Assembly (NCBI RefSeq): GCF_000340435.2
Contig: NZ_CP011883.2
Location: forward strand, 1,274,607 to 1,338,606
Direction: 5' to 3'
Origin: Mycobacterium haemophilum DSM 44634
GTDB taxonomy: Bacteria; Actinomycetota; Actinomycetes; Mycobacteriales; Mycobacteriaceae
Length of the DNA stretch: 64,000 nucleotides
A program made the translations under genes and the position numbers. This document shows, piece by piece, positions 35,448 to 43,319 of this stretch (positions are counted from its first letter, which is position 1; the number at the start of each line of letters is the position of its first letter). The notes beneath the pieces are model-generated. The model was not told where the DNA came from. It was given only the letters and a program-made list of their open reading frames with translations, and made no database searches.

Positions 35448-35663
35448 GGCGCAGTTTAACCCGACAAGCCAATCCACAATGTCAGCCGGCAACAACGTGC
35501 TGGAAACCCTTACCTATCCGGATGATCAGTGCGGTAACCCCGGCTGTCGCCGAGCCGTTAGATTATCTCTTGGACCGAGCCACTGCTAGCATGTGTGCGA
35601 AGGGCGGCAGCCTGGCCTGTCAGCGTTTTTGTGTAAGTCTGAGGTAGTGACACGCCCGGAGTC

Positions 35664-37535
35664 GTGGAGCTAACACCTGAGATGAACAATAAGACCCCAG
35701 CGGACCGGCTCGATCAGCTTGTCACTGTCGTCGCCAACCAACTGATGGCCGTCGACGCTGCAACGTCAGTCGAGGTCAGTCGGCGGGTGCTGGCCTATCT
35801 GGTGGACCAGCTAGGCGTAGACACCAGCTTCTTGCGTCACAACGATCACGACATTCACGCCACCAAACTCATCGCGTATTGGCCGATACGAGATTCCGTG
35901 CCCGACCCCGATCCGATCGGTGTGGTGTATTTCGCCGATGCCGACTCGGTCTTCGCGATGGCCGAAAACCTCAAAGAACCTCTGGTGATCCGTCCCGAGC
36001 CGGCCAACGAGGACTATCAGCGCCGTATCCAGGACGGCACCACCATTCCCGCGGTTTCCCTGGCCGCCGTCCCGCTGGTCTCCGGGGAGATCACCACCGG
36101 AATGCTGGGGTTCGTCAAATACGGAGACCGGGCATGGAGCGAGGCAGAACTCAACGCCCTCAAGGCCATCGCGACCCTCTTTGCCCAGGTACAAGCCCGC
36201 GTTACTGCCGAAATCAAGTCTGGCCATGACGATCTGACCGGCCTGTACAACCGTGGAGCGCTGCTGCAGCACCTTGAGGGAAGATTGGTCCCCGGAGAAC
36301 CCGGTCCAGTCGCGGCGCTGTTTCTTGACCTCGATCGCCTCAAAGCCATCAACGACTACCTGGGCCACGCCGCCGGTGACCAATTTATCCAGTTGTTCGC
36401 CAAACGCATCCGTGCCGCCTTCGTCGATGACAGCCTGATCGCGCGACTCGGTGGGGACGAATTCGTTGTCATACCCGCATCGCCAATGAGTGCCGATGCC
36501 GCCGAACTGCTCGCCGAACGTCTCCGCGCCCAACTCAAAGAACACGTCGCCATCGGCGGTGAGATACTCACCCGCATGGTCAGCATCGGTGTCGCCTCAG
36601 GGACCCCCGGACAAGACACACCGTCTGATCTCCTTCGCTGGGCAGATCACGCAGTCCTGGCAGCCAAGCGCGCCGGCGGGGATAGCGTTGCGGTGTTTAG
36701 CGCAGCCATGTCCATCGAAGCTGAACTGCGCAATGACGTTGAATTACATCTTCGACGTGGTGTCGAATCCGACGCCCTTCGCTTGGCGTACCTACCTGAG
36801 GTCGACTTGCGAACTGGCGACATTATTGGGGTCGAGGCATTGGTCCGGTGGCAGCACCCCACCCGTGGACTACTGTCTCCCGACTTCTTCATCCCCGTAG
36901 CCGAATCCATCAACCTTACTGGCGAATTAGATAGATGGGTTTTCCAGACGGCCTGCACCGAATTCGCCGAATGGCAATCAGTTGGCTTGGGCCCCGACGT
37001 GCTGCTGCGAATCAACATCTCGCCAGGACAGCTGGTCACCGGCGGGTTTGTTAACTTCGTCGCGGACATGATTAGCCGCCACGGTCTCGACGCCTCCTCC
37101 GTATGTTTGGAAATCACCGAGAACATCGTTGCCCGAAACCTACACGCCGCCCGTGCCACCCTTGCGGGACTCAAGGACGTGGGCGTGCAGATCGCCATCG
37201 ACGACTTCGGTAAGGGCTATAGCGTCATGTCGCTGTTGCAGACGCTACCCGTCGACATGTTGAAGATCGGCAAAATATTCGTGCGGCAACTCGGAAGCAA
37301 TACCGGCGATCTGGTCATCGTGCGCGGCATTATGTCACTTGCGCAAGGTTTCCAACTCGATGTAGTTGCCGAAGGCGTTGAGACGGAGGCTGCGGCAAGG
37401 GCCCTGCTAGCTCATGGGTGTTACCGTGGGCAAGGTTTCTTGTTTTCCGGGCCGGTCGCCGGAGAAGCCATGCGGCGCATGCTAGCCACACAACGGCTGC
37501 CCTTGACATACACACCACCATCAACGGTGCAATGA
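35664..37535 (+). CDS. GAF-GGDEF-EAL c-di-GMP protein (copy 2)
   Basis: 623 residues from a GTG at 35664 (ATG at 35682 also possible). Same layout as copy 1, with an intact cyclase motif ARLGGDEFVV and no RxxD inhibitory site. EAL has GVEALVRW and VVAEGVET, but the loop-6 motif reads IDDFGKGYSVM (Thr to Lys) and LKID reads LKIG, so hydrolysis may be reduced. The net activity may favour synthesis. It ends in ATGA overlap with copy 3, so the two are co-translated. Confidence 0.9.
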   Translation: MELTPEMNNKTPADRLDQLVTVVANQLMAVDAATSVEVSRRVLAYLVDQLGVDTSFLRHNDHDIHATKLIAYWPIRDSVPDPDPIGVVYFADADSVFAMAENLKEPLVIRPEPANEDYQRRIQDGTTIPAVSLAAVPLVSGEITTGMLGFVKYGDRAWSEAELNALKAIATLFAQVQARVTAEIKSGHDDLTGLYNRGALLQHLEGRLVPGEPGPVAALFLDLDRLKAINDYLGHAAGDQFIQLFAKRIRAAFVDDSLIARLGGDEFVVIPASPMSADAAELLAERLRAQLKEHVAIGGEILTRMVSIGVASGTPGQDTPSDLLRWADHAVLAAKRAGGDSVAVFSAAMSIEAELRNDVELHLRRGVESDALRLAYLPEVDLRTGDIIGVEALVRWQHPTRGLLSPDFFIPVAESINLTGELDRWVFQTACTEFAEWQSVGLGPDVLLRINISPGQLVTGGFVNFVADMISRHGLDASSVCLEITENIVARNLHAARATLAGLKDVGVQIAIDDFGKGYSVMSLLQTLPVDMLKIGKIFVRQLGSNTGDLVIVRGIMSLAQGFQLDVVAEGVETEAAARALLAHGCYRGQGFLFSGPVAGEAMRRMLATQRLPLTYTPPSTVQ

Positions 37536-39302
37536 GCCAAGAGTTACTATCCGGGATGCGCAACGACACCACAACGCGCCAGCTCGATGAGCTAGTCACC
37601 GCCGTCGCCAACCAACTCATGTCCGTCGAGGCTGCTACGTCAGTTAAGGTCAGTCAACGTGTGCTGGGCTATCTGGGGGAGGCGCTGGGCGTAGATGCCA
37701 GTTTCTTACGTCATAACGACCACAACATTCGTGCCACAAAGCTCGTAGCCGAATGGCCACCTCGCGTCGACATACCGGACCCTGACCCGATCGGCGTGGT
37801 GTATTTCGCCGATGCCGATTCGGTCTTCGCGATTGCCGAGCATCTCAAAGAACCGGCGGTTTTGCGGCCCGAGCCAGCCAACGCGGACTACCAGCGCCGG
37901 ATCCAGGCGGGCACAAACATTCCCGCAGTTTCCCTGGCATGCGTGCCGCTACTGTCGGGAGACATCACCACCGGAACGCTGGGGTTGGTCAAATACGGAG
38001 ACCGGGAATGGAATGAGGCGGAGCTCAATGCTCTCAAGGCCATCGCTACTCTCTTTGCCCAGTTGCAAGCCCGCGTTGCCGCCGAAATCAAGTCTGGCCA
38101 TGATGATCTGACCGGACTGCACAATCGGCGAGCGTTGCTGCAGCACCTTGAACGAAGGTTGGCCCCTGGACAACCCGGCCCAGTCGCGGCGCTGTTTTTC
38201 GATCTTGACCGCCTCAAGGCCATCAACGACTACCTGGGCCACGCCGCCGGCGACCAGTTCATCCAGGTCTTCGCCCACCGAATACGCGACGCCTTCACTG
38301 ATAAGGGCCTGGTCGCTCGCCTCGGCGGGGACGAATTCGTCGTCATACCCGCATCACCGATGGGTGCTGATGACGCTGAGCCGCTCGCCGAACGTTTCCG
38401 CGACCACCTCAAGGAATACGTCACCATCGGGGGCGAGGTGCTGACCCGCACCGTCAGTATCGGTGTCGCCTCAGCAATTCCCGGCCAAGACACACCCTCG
38501 GACCTGCTCCGCTGGGCGGACCAAGCCGTTCTAGCGTCTAAACAGGTGGGCGGCAATAGCGTTGCGGTGTTTAGCGCAGCCATGTCCATCGAAGCTGAAC
38601 TGCGCAATGACGTTGAACTACACCTTCGACGTGGTATCGAATCCGATGACCTTCGCTTGGTCTACTTGCCCGAGGTTGACCTGCGGACCGGCGATATTAT
38701 TGGGGTCGAGGCATTGGTCCGTTGGCAGCATCCCACCCGTGGATTGCTGTCACCGGCCTCCTTTATCCCCATAGCCGAATCCATCAACCTCACAGGCGAA
38801 TTGGACCGGTGGGTGCTGAAGACGGCGTGCAGCGAATTCGCCGAATGGCGTTCAGACGGTTTGGGCCATGACGTGCTGCTGCGTGTCAACGTCTCACCAG
38901 GACAGCTGGTCACCGGTGGTTTTGTTGACTTCGTTGTGGACGCGATCACTCAATCCGGCCTTGACACTTCGTCGGTGTGTTTGGAAATCACCGAGAATGT
39001 CGTTGTGCAAGACCTATATACGGCCCGCGCGACCCTTGCGGCACTCAAGGACGTGGGCGTGCAGATCGCCATCGACGACTTCGGTACGGGCTATAGCGTC
39101 ATGTCTTTATTGCAGACGCTGCCGGTTGACACGCTGAAGATCGATAAGGCATTCGTGCGTCAACTGGGATCCAACACCAGTGATCTGGTCATTGTGTGCA
39201 GCATTATGGTTCTTGCAGAAGGTTTCCAACTCGATGTAGTTGCCGAAGGCGTTGAGACGGAGGCTGCGGCAAGGGCCCTGCTAGCTCATGGGTGTTACCG
39301 TG
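37345..39302 (+). repeat. 84-bp identical tracts in copies 2 and 3 of the GGDEF-EAL genes
   Basis: 37345-37428 and 39219-39302 are identical base for base, covering the AEGVETEAAARALLAHGCYR region. Another near-identical tract starts near 36700 and 38566. Flanking regions differ more, which suggests gene conversion between the tandem copies. Confidence 0.8.
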
Positions 39303-39457
39303 CGCAAGGTTTCTTGTTCTCCAGGCCGGTCCCCGGAGAAGCCATGCGGTGCATGCTGTCGGCGCGACGACTGCCATTGACATACAAACCGCCATCGAAG
39401 GTCCCATGTACTAGCAGCTATGAGACCCAGTGCGAATTGGAACCGCCTCCGCGTTAA
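37532..39457 (+). CDS. GAF-GGDEF-EAL c-di-GMP protein (copy 3)
   Basis: 641 residues from the ATG at 37532, which overlaps the copy 2 TGA; the longer frame from 37418 lies inside copy 2 and is rejected. Both catalytic domains look complete: ARLGGDEFVV; GVEALVRW, IDDFGTGYSVM, LKIDKAFV, VVAEGVET. No RxxD inhibitory site. Likely bifunctional, with the GAF domain deciding the balance. It shares long identical DNA stretches with copy 2, pointing to recent duplication or gene conversion. Confidence 0.91.
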   Translation: MSQELLSGMRNDTTTRQLDELVTAVANQLMSVEAATSVKVSQRVLGYLGEALGVDASFLRHNDHNIRATKLVAEWPPRVDIPDPDPIGVVYFADADSVFAIAEHLKEPAVLRPEPANADYQRRIQAGTNIPAVSLACVPLLSGDITTGTLGLVKYGDREWNEAELNALKAIATLFAQLQARVAAEIKSGHDDLTGLHNRRALLQHLERRLAPGQPGPVAALFFDLDRLKAINDYLGHAAGDQFIQVFAHRIRDAFTDKGLVARLGGDEFVVIPASPMGADDAEPLAERFRDHLKEYVTIGGEVLTRTVSIGVASAIPGQDTPSDLLRWADQAVLASKQVGGNSVAVFSAAMSIEAELRNDVELHLRRGIESDDLRLVYLPEVDLRTGDIIGVEALVRWQHPTRGLLSPASFIPIAESINLTGELDRWVLKTACSEFAEWRSDGLGHDVLLRVNVSPGQLVTGGFVDFVVDAITQSGLDTSSVCLEITENVVVQDLYTARATLAALKDVGVQIAIDDFGTGYSVMSLLQTLPVDTLKIDKAFVRQLGSNTSDLVIVCSIMVLAEGFQLDVVAEGVETEAAARALLAHGCYRAQGFLFSRPVPGEAMRCMLSARRLPLTYKPPSKVPCTSSYETQCELEPPPR

Positions 39458-39634
39458 CTGTATGATCGCCCAGACATCGGGTCACCTTCGCGCTGCATGG
39501 TAGGTGGAGCCTGAATCGTCATCCACGGAGGACCCCACCTCACCTCAGCGACACGACACGAACTCACCAACAGCGCACCACGAACTACCGGTGCACTCTT
39601 ATTTCGAAGAGCCAGTTTGGCCGTCGAGAGAGGT

Positions 39635-40993
39635 ATGCGCGCGCAGATGGACATTCTTATCGAACCGTTCCATGCCGATGACACCGATCCGGTGCTGGCT
39701 CTGTTCGTCGATGCATTGAGTAGCTACTACGGGGGTGATCATGTTGCTCACTTCAATCGTCTGATAAAGGCTTACGACAACGGCAATCTCGACGAGATTG
39801 GCTACAACTCCACGTGGCAAGTCGGTGTCGTCGCCCGGTGCACACGCACCAACACCGTCATCGGGTTCTTGAACTATGTGGTGAAACGCCAAAAAACAGC
39901 CAAGGTCAGTCCGATAGTCGTCGACCCGAAGGCCCGCGGACGGGGAGTCGGCCATCGCCTTCTTGCGCACATGTACCAGGTGTTATCCGATATTCCAGTA
40001 CGGAATGTCTACTGTACTGTTGACAAGCAGAATCGTTCTACCGTGAACTTCTTTACTCATGAAGGTTTCCGAGTCGTCGGGTCCTCGCGCGACCAGTACT
40101 TGAAAGGGCATTGCGAGCTAATTCTCCAACGACCGACCTGCGTAGCAGATGCAGAATCAGATTCACGGATTGAAGCTGTGTCGTTGGTGCGGGCCGAAAC
40201 TGAAGACCATTGGAAGGAGCTCGGGGACAGAGCGGCTTCGTTCGCTTCGAACGAAGCTCTGCGGCATGACATCTCAGAAATTAAGGCCGCGGCAATACGC
40301 GAGTCGTGGGATGTGGAATCTAAACCGAAGATCGTCTACCTTGCCTATACGGGTGGCGACCTAATCGGCGCGCTCATTCTATGCCCGAAAAAGGGCGGTT
40401 CGACCAAAATCTCGACAGCCTTCTGGAAGAACGAGATGGCACTCAGTGCGCTGCTTGCCGGTCTAACGCAGGTGGACGAGTTCATCAATACCGCGGGGCG
40501 TGTGTACATACATATGCCTATGACGCCAAAGCTGGTTCAGGTCATGCAGGCTCGTGGGTGGCGGCTCGACGCTGTTATCCCCGGCGCCGACTCAGAGCAG
40601 GTGGTCATCGGCCAATGGAGCACCAATCGCTTTGAGTCAGCAACTCAGGTTCGGCCCGAGTGGCCGGACTATCACCTGGAATTGCAACAAGTAATCCGAG
40701 CACGGGACTGGCATAAGCTCGAAACACCACAGGATCTAGCTATCAGCCTGATGGCGGAGGTTGGCGAGCTTGCCCAAGAGCTGCAATGGAAGTCTCGTGC
40801 CGATTTGCTCGACCTCGATACCCAATCGATAGCGGCAGAACTCGCCGACATCTACAACTATCTTCATCGGCTGTCGTGGCACCTCAACATCGACCTACTT
40901 CAATCATGCTTCGATAAGCTCGAAAATGTTAAGGACAAGTACCCGGTCGCTCTCGCGAAAGGCAACTCAAAGAAGTACACCCAATTCGTGTGA
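39635..40993 (+). CDS. GNAT acetyltransferase fused to a MazG-like nucleotide pyrophosphohydrolase
   Basis: 452 residues from the ATG at 39635 (TTG 39617 or ATG 39647 possible). Residues 1-170 are a GNAT domain with acetyl-CoA motif VVDPKARGRGVGHRLLAHMY. Residues about 190-345 form a second alpha/beta region of unknown type (PKIVYLAYTGGDLIGALIL), perhaps a second degenerate GNAT. From about 345 a MazG-like helical domain appears: QDLAISLMAEVGELAQELQW and IAAELADIYNYLHRLSWHL, with the E..E and E..D metal-binding spacing of dCTPase/MazG enzymes. I have not met this fusion before. The next gene is a deoxyribosyltransferase-like protein, so nucleotide or nucleobase processing is the likely theme. 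Confidence 0.8.
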   Translation: MRAQMDILIEPFHADDTDPVLALFVDALSSYYGGDHVAHFNRLIKAYDNGNLDEIGYNSTWQVGVVARCTRTNTVIGFLNYVVKRQKTAKVSPIVVDPKARGRGVGHRLLAHMYQVLSDIPVRNVYCTVDKQNRSTVNFFTHEGFRVVGSSRDQYLKGHCELILQRPTCVADAESDSRIEAVSLVRAETEDHWKELGDRAASFASNEALRHDISEIKAAAIRESWDVESKPKIVYLAYTGGDLIGALILCPKKGGSTKISTAFWKNEMALSALLAGLTQVDEFINTAGRVYIHMPMTPKLVQVMQARGWRLDAVIPGADSEQVVIGQWSTNRFESATQVRPEWPDYHLELQQVIRARDWHKLETPQDLAISLMAEVGELAQELQWKSRADLLDLDTQSIAAELADIYNYLHRLSWHLNIDLLQSCFDKLENVKDKYPVALAKGNSKKYTQFV

Positions 40994-41058
40994 GAACACC
41001 GCCGGCGCACTCGAAAACGGGCGCCCCAAACTATGCAGACCGAAGGAAAAGTTAAACC

Positions 41059-41544
41059 GTGAGAGTCTTTGTTGCGGCGCCGTTCGGGAGCTACCTCGAC
41101 GCCGACGGTGTCTTCGATCCTCATTTCAGGAGGCAACTCGAGGAGTTCTATGACTGTCTAAGTGGTGCGGGCTTCGAGTACTTCTCCGCGCAAGTCAACG
41201 AGAATTGGGGATCCACCCCACTGCTGCCGCGTGACTGCGTACCGATCGACTATAAGGAATTGGCGTCCTCGGACGTGGTGGTCGCGGTGCTGGGAAGGCC
41301 CCCGTCTCTCGGCGTTGCAGTCGAACTCGGTTGGGCCAGCGCACTTCAGAAGCCAATCCTGATCCTTGGCACCTCGATCGCCGCCAGTTCGATGATCGCA
41401 GGCCTCGACCGCGTCGCCGATGTGCGGTTTATCGATAAGGATCTTGGCCACGGTCCCGATGCAACCGGCCTGGCTCTTGGCAGACTCGTCTGCGACCACC
41501 TCTCAACCCTGAGCGGTACCACCGTTAACGGGGATGCATGGTGA
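41059..41544 (+). CDS. nucleoside 2-deoxyribosyltransferase-like protein
   Basis: 161 residues from a GTG at 41059. N-terminal MRVFVAAPFGS is the first strand and loop of the family, and GVAVELGWASALQKPILIL carries the catalytic Glu of the GxxxELGxA motif. These enzymes cleave or swap bases on deoxyribonucleosides or their 5'-phosphates. It follows the GNAT-MazG gene by 65 bases in the same direction; a MazG-type pyrophosphatase would supply the dNMP substrate. Confidence 0.8.
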   Translation: MRVFVAAPFGSYLDADGVFDPHFRRQLEEFYDCLSGAGFEYFSAQVNENWGSTPLLPRDCVPIDYKELASSDVVVAVLGRPPSLGVAVELGWASALQKPILILGTSIAASSMIAGLDRVADVRFIDKDLGHGPDATGLALGRLVCDHLSTLSGTTVNGDAW

Positions 41545-41596
41545 CAGATCGCAGCCTACCCAACGGTAGCAGGCGTCGGTTTTGGCTGGGTGGCCG

Positions 41597-43231
41597 ATGA
41601 GTAACGACTGCTGGGAAGATCAGCTCATTGCGGAGCAGCATTACCGCCAGCTGCTTGACCATTGCCCTGACATGATCCTGGTGCACGAAGGCGGCCGGTT
41701 CGTGTATATGAACCCGGCCGGGGTCAGGTGGCTGGGTGGGACCTCCGAAGAGCAGTTCATTGGCCGCCGGGTCACCGAAATAGTGCATCCCGGCGAAATC
41801 CATGCGGTCCTGGCACGCATCGCCTCGCTGCGCTGCGTCGGGGACAGTTCGGGCCCAACTCCGGAGACCTTGCGGCGTTTGGACGGCACCACGATGGACG
41901 TGGAGGTGGTGTCGGTCTTAACGAGGTGGAACGGCAAACTGGCTTATTTGGTCATCATGCACGACCTGAGCGCTCAAAAGGCCGCCGAAAAGACGCTGCG
42001 TTATCAGGCCGCTTTGGTCAACTATGTCAGTGACGCCATCATCGCCACCACCGTCACCGGCATTGTCACCAGCTGGAACCCGGCAGCTGAAACGATCTAT
42101 CACTGCCCAGCAGCAAAGGCGTTGGGGCGGCCGGTGAGCGAGGCGGTCGGTGCGCCATTGGATCCGGCGGCAATTGTCTCCAATGGAGGTGTGGCCCGGG
42201 TTGCGCACCGCACCTCAGGCGGCACAGTCTTGTCTGTGCGGGTGTCGGCCGCCGCAATGGATGACGGGTTTGTGTTGGTATGCACTGATCAAACGGCCCT
42301 ACTGCAGGCTGAGCAGCACTTCCAGACCGTCGTGGATTCACTCGGCGAGGGCGTGGTGGTACTAGACAGTGAGGGGCGCGTTGAATCGGTCAACCCCGCA
42401 GCACTACGAATTCTGGGTGTGGATTCCAGTGATCGCGTTTACGATTCAGCTAGACGTGTTGCGATAATTCCGATCATCCAACCCGATGGTCGAATAGTTA
42501 ACCCGGATCAGCGAGCCCTGTTTGAATTCCTTAAGACGCAGGCTAGTCAGACCCGCTGCGTTCTTGGAGTGGACTGTGCCGGTGATGGGCAACGGGTCTG
42601 GCTGTCAGCAAACGGTCAGCTACTTGACCCAGATAATCCGCAAAGCTCGTCGGTGCTGCTCTCCTTTATCGATATCACCGCCCAACACGCCGCCAGCCAG
42701 CGGCTTGCCTATGAGGCCGCGCACGATGGGCTGACCGGCCTGCCTAACCGCGGTCACGTGCTGTCCCATATGTCACGGCACCTCGACGAGCGGGATCCGG
42801 CCGGGCGAGGAGCGGTGCTTTTTATTGATCTGGACAAATTCAAGGCAGTCAACGACTCGTTGGGCCATGAGGCCGGTGACATCCTGCTGAAGACCGCGGC
42901 CCATAGGCTCAAGGCGGCGTTTCGGGCCGGCGATGTCGTCGGCCGCTTGGGCGGCGACGAATTCATCGCCCTAGTCCAAGGTGAAATCTCCCAGACGGGG
43001 TTGAACCAACTTGTCGAACGGATCCATGCCGCGCTGGCTAAACCCGTAAGTGTTCGAGGTGCCGAGGTGGCGGTAACTGCCAGCATAGGCATTGCGGTAA
43101 TTGCCAAGGATGACCCGCGCAACTCTAGGCAGATTGTGCGTGACGCCGAGGCCGCTATGTATCATGCGAAATCATCGGGGGGAAAGATGAGCCGTTATTT
43201 CATGCATCAATTGCCCCAGCCAAATCACTAG
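41597..43231 (+). CDS. PAS-PAS-PAS-GGDEF diguanylate cyclase
   Basis: 544 residues from the ATG at 41597. Three PAS-type sensors (RQLLDHCPDMILVHEGGRFV; YVSDAIIATTVTGIVTSW; VVDSLGEGVVVLDSEGRVE) are followed by a GGDEF domain (HDGLTGLPNRGHVL, RLGGDEFIAL). An RxxD inhibitory site (RAGD) lies five residues before GGDEF, so product feedback is expected; the other three GGDEF proteins here lack it. No EAL. Likely an active c-di-GMP synthase. Confidence 0.9.
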   Translation: MSNDCWEDQLIAEQHYRQLLDHCPDMILVHEGGRFVYMNPAGVRWLGGTSEEQFIGRRVTEIVHPGEIHAVLARIASLRCVGDSSGPTPETLRRLDGTTMDVEVVSVLTRWNGKLAYLVIMHDLSAQKAAEKTLRYQAALVNYVSDAIIATTVTGIVTSWNPAAETIYHCPAAKALGRPVSEAVGAPLDPAAIVSNGGVARVAHRTSGGTVLSVRVSAAAMDDGFVLVCTDQTALLQAEQHFQTVVDSLGEGVVVLDSEGRVESVNPAALRILGVDSSDRVYDSARRVAIIPIIQPDGRIVNPDQRALFEFLKTQASQTRCVLGVDCAGDGQRVWLSANGQLLDPDNPQSSSVLLSFIDITAQHAASQRLAYEAAHDGLTGLPNRGHVLSHMSRHLDERDPAGRGAVLFIDLDKFKAVNDSLGHEAGDILLKTAAHRLKAAFRAGDVVGRLGGDEFIALVQGEISQTGLNQLVERIHAALAKPVSVRGAEVAVTASIGIAVIAKDDPRNSRQIVRDAEAAMYHAKSSGGKMSRYFMHQLPQPNH

Positions 43232-43319
43232 CCTCGCTTTTTCGACCGCAACGAGCCCAAGTCAAGACCCCTATCCCGCACAGTTTTAGTGCACTGCAAC
43301 ACATCTCGGCATAACCTCG

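Noticed and set aside
35811..36545. 244-residue minus-strand open frame
   Set aside because: Antisense to GGDEF-EAL copy 2; no motif.
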